Made by a program: the position numbers and the translations under genes. A stretch of DNA of 12,053 bases from contig CALGSZ010000043.1 of the NCBI GenBank assembly GCA_937901745.1, positions 1-12,053 of the forward strand, written 5' to 3'. Numbering within the stretch: position 1 is the stretch's first letter; every line of letters begins with the position of its first letter. Source of the DNA: an uncultured Chloroflexota bacterium. Its GTDB lineage: Bacteria > Chloroflexota > Chloroflexia > Thermomicrobiales > UBA6265. A model generated the notes under the pieces. That model was given only the letters and a program-made list of their open reading frames with translations. It ran no database searches and was not told the DNA's origin. Shown piece by piece: positions 7,276 through 12,053 of the stretch.

Positions 7276-7968
7276 GTGTCCACGATCCGGCTCCTCTCGA
7301 TCGTGATCCCCGTCTACAACGAGCGGGCGACGATTGCTGAGCTTCTCCGCCGGGTACGCGCGACTCCCTGGCCAAAGCAGATCATCATCGTTGACGACGG
7401 CTCGACCGACGGCACGACCGAGGCGCTCCAAGCCGAGGCCGCGGCCGGCGATGTCGAGCTCATCGTCCATCCCGTCAACCAGGGCAAGGGCGCGGCCGTG
7501 CGCTCCGGGTTCGCTCGCGTCGAGGGCGACGTCGTCATCATCCAGGATGCCGACCTGGAGTATGACCCCGCCGATTTCCCCGCTCTCCTGGCGCCGATCG
7601 AGAATGGACTCGCCAAGGTCGTCTACGGCTCGCGCTTCCGCGGTCCGCATCGGGCGATGTACTTCTGGCACGCGGTCGGCAACAAGCTCCTGACCCTGAC
7701 CTGTAACCTCCTCTTTGACACCACCCTGACCGACATGGAGACCGGCTACAAGGTCTTTACCGCCGACGTTGCGCGCTCGCTCCGGCTGCGGTCGAATCGG
7801 TGGGGCATCGATCCGGAGATCACCGCCAAGGTGCTCAAGCGGGGGCACCGAATCTACGAGGTTCCGATCTCCTACGCCGGCCGCGAGTTCCGCCAAGGGA
7901 AGAAGATCACCTGGCGCGACGGTCTCACCGTTTTCTTCGCCCTCGTGCGCTACCGGTTCTTCGATTAA
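7276..7968 (+). CDS. Family 2 glycosyltransferase, dolichyl-phosphate mannose synthase-like
   Basis: This 230-aa soluble GT-A fold enzyme transfers a sugar from a nucleotide-sugar, most likely to a polyprenyl phosphate on the cytoplasmic face of the membrane. Motifs: IPVYNERATI (11-20), IVDDGSTDGT (38-47), PVNQGKGAAVRSGF (66-79), the metal-binding DAD at 91-93 (QDADLEYDP), YGSRF (117-121), TDMETGYKVF (152-161), and RWGIDPEITAKVLKRG (175-190) with EVPISYAGREFRQGKKI (195-211). It has the DPM1/ArnC-like catalytic domain without the C-terminal membrane helices that some bacterial members carry. GTG 7276 is the first start after an in-frame stop at 7267-7269, and translation must begin before the IPVYNE motif. 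No convincing ribosome site is visible. Donor and acceptor cannot be told from sequence. No polysaccharide cluster surrounds it. Confidence 0.92.
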   Translation: MSTIRLLSIVIPVYNERATIAELLRRVRATPWPKQIIIVDDGSTDGTTEALQAEAAAGDVELIVHPVNQGKGAAVRSGFARVEGDVVIIQDADLEYDPADFPALLAPIENGLAKVVYGSRFRGPHRAMYFWHAVGNKLLTLTCNLLFDTTLTDMETGYKVFTADVARSLRLRSNRWGIDPEITAKVLKRGHRIYEVPISYAGREFRQGKKITWRDGLTVFFALVRYRFFD

Positions 7969-8082
7969 CCTGGCTCGTCCTGGGTAGCTTCCACCACGCT
8001 CTCACCAGCCTGCGACCGCGGTGCTGGCACGATCGCTCCCTTCCAGGTCGCGATTGCCCGATACATGGACGTCCGTACATGC

Positions 8083-8110
8083 TTGCGGTTCCCGCGGGCC
8101 GCAGTATGCT
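8083..8110 (+). promoter_or_regulatory. Candidate promoter of the serine protease gene
   Basis: TTGCGG (8083-8088) and TATGCT (8105-8110) are separated by 16 bases. A start near 8117 would give a leader of about 38 bases carrying the GAGGAGG ribosome site. The spacing and hexamers are reasonable for a housekeeping sigma factor. Confidence 0.5.
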
Positions 8111-8139
8111 CGGTGGCACCATCGATACGCGGCGTCATC

Positions 8140-8146
8140 GAGGAGG
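8140..8146 (+). promoter_or_regulatory. Strong ribosome binding site of the protease gene
   Basis: GAGGAGG ends 8 bases before ATG 8155. It decides against the longer in-frame ATG at 8065, which has no such site. Confidence 0.8.
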
Positions 8147-8154
8147 GGGGCGCG

Positions 8155-8985
8155 ATGCGACGATATTTCCCGGTCACCTGCGCGCTGGTTCTGCTGCTCG
8201 TGCTCACCACCACTCGCCCGGTCGATGCCATTACCGGCGGGCGACCCGACAACGGCGCGCATCCCCAAGTTGGCTTGATCCTCGCGCCGGCGCCGGAGGG
8301 CGGGTTCATCATTTGCTCTGGCTCCCTGATCGCTCCGACTGTCGTCTTGACCGCTGCCCACTGCACGTCGGAGTTCACCACGCTCGGCATTGGCGCGATC
8401 CTGGTGACCTTCGACGAGGCCGTCACCTCAGGATCCACCTTCCACGCATCCACCGAGTGGCATACCCATCCGGACTACGTCGACGCCGATTGGCCGTTCA
8501 CGGTTGACGTCGGCGTCGTTATCCTCGAAGAGGCGCTCGACTTGCCGCTCGCCCAGCTTCCCTCACCCAATCTCCTGAATGACGTGCTACCGAGACGCGG
8601 AGCGAGTCAGCAAGTCTTCGTTGACGTCGGCTACGGGCAGACCGGCGTCGTGACCGGGGGCGGGCCGCCGCAACCGAACTTTCCGCTGGAGCGCCGTCAG
8701 TCCGCGCAGACCTACCACCCGGGTCGCAATGGACTCGTCGGCGTCATCCACGGACTGACCGACCTCTTGCTGATGCTCAAGGCCAATCCGAGCTCGCGGC
8801 ACGGGAGCGGCTGCGGGGGAGATTCCGGCGGGCCGATCTTCCTCGGCAACTCGTTCACCATCGTCGCGATCCATACCGGGGGTTACCGGCTCGGGTTCGA
8901 CGAGGCGCTCTGCGGCCGGCTGTCATCGCTCAACCATCGTATCGACACCCCGGTCGTCCTGGAGTGGCTCGGCCGATTCGTTTGA
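8155..8985 (+). CDS. Secreted chymotrypsin-fold (S1 family) serine protease
   Basis: The 276-aa protein is probably exported by Sec. It has a basic N-terminus MRRYF, a hydrophobic core ALVLLLVL (10-17), and a likely signal peptidase site after VDA (A25). The mature chain would then begin I26-T-G-G, the position of the activating IVGG N-terminus in trypsin-like enzymes. The catalytic triad is H69 in LTAAHC, D118 in FTVDVGVV and S224 in GCGGDSGGP. C54/C70 and C220/C253 match the conserved C42-C58 and C191-C220 disulfides. The residue six before the catalytic serine is S218, not Asp, so specificity is probably not trypsin-like. I chose ATG 8155 because GAGGAGG (8140-8146) lies 8 bases upstream and the signal peptide starts there. 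The in-frame ATG at 8065 would put 30 non-signal residues in front. No propeptide or extra domain is seen. Its target is unknown. Confidence 0.93.
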   Translation: MRRYFPVTCALVLLLVLTTTRPVDAITGGRPDNGAHPQVGLILAPAPEGGFIICSGSLIAPTVVLTAAHCTSEFTTLGIGAILVTFDEAVTSGSTFHASTEWHTHPDYVDADWPFTVDVGVVILEEALDLPLAQLPSPNLLNDVLPRRGASQQVFVDVGYGQTGVVTGGGPPQPNFPLERRQSAQTYHPGRNGLVGVIHGLTDLLLMLKANPSSRHGSGCGGDSGGPIFLGNSFTIVAIHTGGYRLGFDEALCGRLSSLNHRIDTPVVLEWLGRFV

Positions 8986-9160
8986 GCGATGGCGCAAGAT
9001 CAGCGGTGACAGCGATCGCCCAGCTGGCTGCTCCGATGCGACGCTCGGCCGCGCCGACGCTTGCCCGGGAAATGTGTTACTGTTACGTCGAGTAAGGGAG
9101 GCGCGGGTTTCGCCGCGCGACAGTACGCCTACACCCCTCATCTGCGCGCAGCGCCGGGTT

Positions 9161-9185
9161 GTCGAGCCGTGCTGACCGGCTCGAC
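9161..9185 (+). promoter_or_regulatory. Perfect 9-bp hairpin in the helicase leader
   Basis: GTCGAGCCG (9161-9169) and CGGCTCGAC (9177-9185) pair perfectly around a 7-base loop, about 50 bases before the helicase start. No T tract directly follows; the nearest pyrimidine-rich stretch is 9196-9204. A terminator is therefore less likely than a leader structure or a protein or RNA binding site. The 252-base gap between the protease and helicase holds no other convincing feature. TTGCCC at 9061 followed by the repeated GTTAC (9076-9086) is only a faint promoter candidate. Confidence 0.45.
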
Positions 9186-9237
9186 CGTTCCCCTCAGCTT
9201 CTTAATCATGTGGCGCCGCGCGTAGAGGTTATTCCTG

Positions 9238-10827
9238 TTGGTTTCTGTAGTTCGTAATTCTGTGGCCGGCGAGGCTGTCGCCTCGTTCGTCGACATGCGC
9301 CTCAGCCGGGACACGCTGCAGGCGCTCGCCCGCATGGGCATCGAGACCCCGACGCCGATCCAGGCCGCTGCCCTGCCGCTGCTGCTCGATGGCCGCGACG
9401 TCATCGGCCAAGCCCGGACCGGCTCGGGCAAGACGCTTGCCTTCGCCATCCCCGCCGTCGAGATCGTCGATCCTCGCCAGCGCGACGTTCAGGTCCTCGT
9501 TCTGACGCCGACGCGAGAACTTGCTATCCAGGTGGGACGCGTCATCGAGGAGTTGGGTGAGTCCAAGGGTCTCACCACCGGCCTGATCTACGGCGGCCGC
9601 GCGCTCGGGCCGCAGCGAGAGCTGCTGCGCCGGGGCGTCCACATCGTCGTCGGCACCCCAGGCCGCGTTCTCGATTTCCTCAACCAGGGCGTCCTCTGGC
9701 TCGACAAGGTTCGACTCCTCGTCCTCGACGAGGCCGACGAGATGCTCGATCGCGGATTCGCGCCCGATGTCGAGCGCATCCTGCGACGCGCTACGTCCGC
9801 TCGCCAGACCGCGCTCTTCTCGGCGACGCTCCCGGATTGGGTGCGCAGCACGGCCGACCAGCATCTCGACCGTCCGGCTTCGGTGACGATTGATCCGAAC
9901 CCTGAGGATGCCGCGCCGATCGAGCACGTCGCCTACGAGCTGGGCGATGGCGACAAGTTGGCCGCGCTGAAGGAGCTGCTCGACCACCGTGGCGAAGGCT
10001 CGGTGATCGTCTTCGGCCGCACCAAGCACGGCGTCAAGAAGCTCGCCCGCCAGCTCGAGCAAGCTGGCTATCCGGTCGTCGCCCTGCAAGGCAACCTCTC
10101 GCAGAATGCGCGGGACCGGGTGATGGAGGATTTCCGCTCCGGCGCGGCGCCGGTGCTCGTGGCGACCAACGTCGCGGCGCGCGGCCTCGATATCAGTCAC
10201 GTCGAGCAAGTCATCAATCTGGAGCTGCCGGAATCGCCGGAGTTGCTAACCCACCGGATCGGCCGCACCGGCCGGATGGGACGCCGTGGCCGCGCGATCA
10301 CCCTCCTCGGGAGAGAGGACGGGGCGAAGTGGCGCCAGCTCGAGCGAGGTTTGGGCCGGCGCATCCCGCGCGCTCCGTGGCGCGGCGCCAGCGTGGCGCT
10401 TGCGGCCGACCAGGCAACAGAGGACCAGTCACAGGCGCCCGCCGCAGGCGAGAGCCCTGAGCCCAACCGTAGCAACGGGAGACCGGCGGCAGGAGGCAGG
10501 CGACAGTCGTCCGGAGCGGTTAGCGACCGGGCGGCCCGCCAGCCTCGGCGCGTCGCGGAGCATCCCGCCGTCGCGTATCAGCCAGATCGAAGCGTCCCGG
10601 CCAACGCTTCGCCGAACACCTTCCGCCCCGCCGCGACCAGCGAGGCCCACCGACCGCGCGAGCGACGGCCGCATCGAGTCGAGTGCACCGCCTGCGGACG
10701 GGTGGCCGAAGTGCCGTTCCAGCCCGACCCGACGCGACCGGTCTACTGTGACTCCTGTTTCCAGTCCCGGCGCGCGGCGCGGAACTCCTACACGACCGCG
10801 CACGCCTCGTCCAACGGCAGCCGCTAA
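9238..10827 (+). CDS. DEAD-box RNA helicase with C-terminal CxxC/CxxC zinc ribbon
   Basis: This ATP-dependent RNA helicase is probably involved in ribosome assembly, mRNA decay or cold adaptation. The two RecA-like domains are complete: Q motif GIETPTPIQ (34-42), Walker A ARTGSGKT (59-66), PTRELA (91-96), TPGR (140-143), DEAD (164-167), SAT (195-197), IVFGRTKHG (257-265), ATNVAARGLDI (309-319) and HRIGRTGRMGRRG (339-351). A disordered, Arg/Pro/Ala/Ser-rich linker (about 380-480) leads to a zinc ribbon with C483/C486 and C504/C507 and the segment EVPFQPDPTRPVY between them. A short basic tail ends the protein. The 529-aa form assumes TTG 9238 with AGAGG 9 bases upstream. GTG 9262 (521 aa) and ATG 9295 are alternatives. 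Family members usually begin a few residues before the F.DM.LS segment (17-23), so the start is uncertain. It is transcribed alone and converges on the 163-aa gene. Confidence 0.95.
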   Translation: MVSVVRNSVAGEAVASFVDMRLSRDTLQALARMGIETPTPIQAAALPLLLDGRDVIGQARTGSGKTLAFAIPAVEIVDPRQRDVQVLVLTPTRELAIQVGRVIEELGESKGLTTGLIYGGRALGPQRELLRRGVHIVVGTPGRVLDFLNQGVLWLDKVRLLVLDEADEMLDRGFAPDVERILRRATSARQTALFSATLPDWVRSTADQHLDRPASVTIDPNPEDAAPIEHVAYELGDGDKLAALKELLDHRGEGSVIVFGRTKHGVKKLARQLEQAGYPVVALQGNLSQNARDRVMEDFRSGAAPVLVATNVAARGLDISHVEQVINLELPESPELLTHRIGRTGRMGRRGRAITLLGREDGAKWRQLERGLGRRIPRAPWRGASVALAADQATEDQSQAPAAGESPEPNRSNGRPAAGGRRQSSGAVSDRAARQPRRVAEHPAVAYQPDRSVPANASPNTFRPAATSEAHRPRERRPHRVECTACGRVAEVPFQPDPTRPVYCDSCFQSRRAARNSYTTAHASSNGSR

Positions 10828-10859
10828 CTCTCAGAAGGCGGCATCCTCAGACCAGGCCA

Positions 10860-10898
10860 GGCGTGTCACGACTCGTCGTGGCCCGCCTCGTCCTTTCC
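10860..10898 (+). terminator. Possible terminator of the helicase gene
   Basis: GGCGTGTCACGA (10860-10871) and TCGTGGCCCGCC (10876-10887) form a 12-position stem with one mismatch and one G-U pair around a CTCG loop. TCGTCCTTTCC follows, a poor U tract. It is 33 bases after the helicase stop and overlaps the last codons of the opposing 163-aa gene. Confidence 0.4.
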
Positions 10899-11357
10899 CG
10901 GAGCGCGGCGGTAGTGGGCCTGGATGAGGAGCGCGGTGGCGACCTCTTTCCGGCGGAAGAACTGGCGGATCTCGGACCAGAGCTGCGGCTGCTCGCGGCC
11001 GAGCCGCTTGAGCGCGTCCGACATCTCGATCTCCCCCTGCGCGAGGCTCTCCGTCATGAACTCTGTCGAGAGCAGCTCGGCGAGATAGACCGGGCCGACA
11101 TCGGAGAACTTCTGCTTGTAGTAGGCGTAAAGGCGAGCGATGTCCTCGAGCGTGAGCGGCTTACCCTCGTCGTCAACGAACGACTCCCGCCAGTCAACGG
11201 CATTGAGCAACTCGGTAAGCAGCTCGACCGCCTCGCCGCGACGGACGCGGTCCATCAGCTCGACGATCTTCCTGCGGTTATAGGGGAGCTCGTGTGGCGT
11301 CTCTGGCAGCCGATCCGTCAGCTCCCCACCCACCAGACGCCGAATATCAAGATTCAT
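10866..11357 (-). CDS. Uncharacterised 163-aa charged helical protein
   Basis: I do not recognise a family. The protein is soluble, without signal peptide or membrane segment, and appears mostly helical: helices are likely at RRKIVELMDRVRRGEAVELLTELLNAV (from residue 28), LEDIARLYAYYKQKF (70-84), PVYLAELLSTEFMTESLAQG (89-108) and WSEIRQFFRRKEVATALLIQAHY (from 127). The C-terminus is charged and probably flexible. ATG 11355-11357 is the first start. AAGGAG lies about 13 bases upstream, which is longer than ideal. The frame is kept as real because no competing frame on the other strand makes sense, the codon pattern suits the genome, and it fills the space between two supported genes. It is divergent from the GlsB-family gene with 95 bases between starts, so the two could share regulation. 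A ribosome- or stress-linked role would only be a guess. Confidence 0.75.
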   Translation of the reverse strand: MNLDIRRLVGGELTDRLPETPHELPYNRRKIVELMDRVRRGEAVELLTELLNAVDWRESFVDDEGKPLTLEDIARLYAYYKQKFSDVGPVYLAELLSTEFMTESLAQGEIEMSDALKRLGREQPQLWSEIRQFFRRKEVATALLIQAHYRRAPGKDEAGHDES

Positions 11358-11400
11358 TGTGTCTCAGGTGCTCCTTGCGCGGTCCCACCCCAGTCGCCAG

Positions 11401-11406
11401 TATACG
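11401..11406 (+). promoter_or_regulatory. Weak -10 candidate for the GlsB-family gene
   Basis: TATACG lies 46 bases before ATG 11453. The nearest -35-like TTGCGC (11375-11380) is 20 bases upstream, longer than usual. It falls in the divergent gap with the 163-aa gene. Confidence 0.3.
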
Positions 11407-11452
11407 GATCGAGGCAAAGAGCCGGCAGGTCGGACCGTCAGAGGAGGATGAG

Positions 11453-11713
11453 ATGGGACTGGTCTCGTGGGTGATCTTCGGCGCGCTCGCGGGATGGCTG
11501 GCCGCCAAGCTGGCGGGCACGGACGATCGGATGGGGTGCATCGCCAACATCCTGATCGGGATTGCCGGCGCGTTTATCGGTGGCGCCGCCTACGAGCTGT
11601 ATGCCGGGGAGGAATGGGACTTCGGGTTCGACCTGCCAAGCTTCATCCTGGCCGTAATCGGCTCGATCGTACTGCTCCTGGTCCTCAAGGCACTGCGCGG
11701 GCGCTCGGCATAA
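11453..11713 (+). CDS. GlsB/YeaQ/YmgE family small membrane protein
   Basis: The 86-aa protein belongs to the family labelled transglycosylase-associated protein. Its biochemical role is not established; homologues are often stress induced. Three membrane segments are visible, about residues 2-20 (LVSWVIFGALAGWLAAKL), 27-45 (MGCIANILIGIAGAFIGG) and 61-82 (LPSFILAVIGSIVLLLVL). The GALAGWLAAKL and NILIGIAGAFIGG segments are typical. A short charged loop, AGEEWDFGFD (51-60), lies between the second and third segments. ATG 11453 is preceded by GAGGAGG (11441-11447) with 5 bases spacing, and the protein then has the family's usual length. Earlier in-frame starts would add about 50 unrelated residues. 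Confidence 0.9.
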   Translation: MGLVSWVIFGALAGWLAAKLAGTDDRMGCIANILIGIAGAFIGGAAYELYAGEEWDFGFDLPSFILAVIGSIVLLLVLKALRGRSA

Positions 11714-11802
11714 CTCGTCTTATGCGATCATGTAGAGCGCACACCAGCGACGCGCGCAAGGCAAGGACGTCGAAGAGGCAGCTTACGGTCGCGCCAGTTG
11801 GC

Positions 11803-11813
11803 TGTGCTATACT
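11803..11813 (+). promoter_or_regulatory. Candidate extended -10 promoter of mreB
   Basis: TGTGCTATACT contains TGC directly before TATACT (11808-11813), a 5/6 match to TATAAT. No good -35 is present at normal spacing; TTACGG at 11783 is 19 bases away. The start would be near 11820, giving a leader of roughly 114 bases. The rest of the 220-base gap after the GlsB-family gene shows nothing else clear. Confidence 0.6.
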
Positions 11814-11847
11814 CCGGCCGGCTGCCGGCTCAACGGTATCGTGCGCC

Positions 11848-11937
11848 ATGCTGAAACAGCGGCAGAGGGAGGGGACCGGGTTCAGCGCGCGGAGCCCGGG
11901 CGGATACCCCGAGCCACTCGGAGGTTCCCAAATTTGA
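11848..11937 (+). other. 29-codon upstream frame whose stop overlaps the mreB start
   Basis: ATG 11848 opens a 29-codon frame that begins MLKQRQREG and ends LGGSQI, with its TGA (11935-11937) overlapping the mreB TTG in TTGA. It has no ribosome site of its own, but it would be the first ATG on a transcript starting near 11820. It may be chance, or it may couple translation to mreB. It resembles no known protein. Confidence 0.25.
11920..11924 (+). promoter_or_regulatory. Ribosome binding site of mreB
   Basis: GGAGG ends 9 bases before TTG 11934 and fixes this unusual start codon. Confidence 0.8.
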
Positions 11938-12053
11938 TACGCCCGCTTTCCGCACTTTTTGGGTTCTTCAGCCGTGACCTTGGCATTGACCTGGGGACCG
12001 CGAACACCCTGGTCTACGTGCGGGGCAAGGGCATCGTCATCTGCGAGCCCTCC
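11934..12053 (+). CDS. mreB: Rod shape-determining protein MreB (5' part, cut by the window end)
   Basis: MreB is the bacterial actin that forms membrane-bound filaments guiding the cell-wall elongation machinery. The first 40 residues are present. RDLGIDLGTANTLVYVRGKG (14-33) contains the phosphate-1 loop DLGTANT (19-25), diagnostic for MreB within the actin/Hsp70 superfamily. The hydrophobic LSALFGFF (5-12) just before it fits the N-terminal membrane-binding segment known in MreB. Translation starts at TTG with GGAGG 9 bases upstream. No in-frame ATG or GTG lies closer. The frame continues past base 12053. mreC, mreD and other elongation genes would be expected downstream but are outside the window. 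Confidence 0.95.
   Translation, partial: MIRPLSALFGFFSRDLGIDLGTANTLVYVRGKGIVICEPS

Noticed and set aside
6581..7375. Minus-strand open frame of 264 codons across coxG and the glycosyltransferase start
   Set aside because: It spans two well-supported genes and the terminator hairpin between them and has no family likeness. It is a GC-driven open frame.
8061..8081. Symmetric segment around GGACGTCC before the protease gene
   Set aside because: Only the 8-base core is palindromic and the flanks are direct rather than inverted repeats, so an operator is not supported.
9229..10209. Long minus-strand open frame (326 codons) opposite the helicase
   Set aside because: It is the antisense shadow of a high-GC gene. 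The plus strand carries every helicase motif and the minus translation resembles nothing.
1..12053. tRNA, rRNA, CRISPR, insertion sequence or phage features
   Set aside because: No cloverleaf, repeat-spacer pattern, transposase frame, terminal inverted repeats or integrase was seen on either strand.

Overview
The window is high-GC bacterial chromosome with no sign of phage, transposon, CRISPR or RNA genes. The mix of proteins (a long TreY paired with TreZ, a CoxG-type protein, a DEAD-box helicase ending in a CxxC/CxxC zinc ribbon, a zinc-ribbon Nudix hydrolase, a conserved uncharacterised GGFLGIGG-type protein, and MreB with a very short N-terminus) and the extended -10-like TGCTAnnnT elements suggest Chloroflexota, perhaps Thermomicrobia. 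This is an inference from protein style. No rRNA or other phylogenetic marker is present to settle it.

Left part (1-5115): the last 18 codons of an unidentified plus-strand gene end at an intrinsic terminator. Facing it is a minus-strand two-gene operon, treY then treZ, separated by only 3 bases. The pair converts the reducing end of alpha-1,4-glucans to a trehalose unit (TreY) and releases free trehalose (TreZ). No treX/glgX debranching gene lies in the window.

Middle (5116-10827): a divergent intergenic region with two overlapping palindromes leads into a rightward series of genes that look mostly independently transcribed: a 174-aa conserved helical protein of unknown function with a TTG start, a Nudix hydrolase, a CoxG/SRPBCC protein, a family 2 glycosyltransferase of the dolichyl-phosphate-mannose synthase type, a secreted chymotrypsin-fold serine protease, and a DEAD-box RNA helicase. 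Gaps of 90-250 bases hold candidate promoters, hairpins and terminators. None exceeds 300 bases.

Right part (10866-12053): a minus-strand 163-aa protein of unknown function converges on the helicase and diverges from a small GlsB/YeaQ-family membrane protein. The window ends 40 codons into mreB, whose TTG start overlaps the stop of a 29-codon upstream frame.

The genes are mainly housekeeping or stress related (trehalose, RNA helicase, small membrane protein, cell shape). I did not find a clearly new multi-gene system. The items most worth a second look are the palindromic operator candidate at 5228-5249, the helicase with a zinc-ribbon tail and hairpin-bearing leader, the protease whose signal-peptide cleavage would directly create the activating N-terminus, and the mreB upstream frame.
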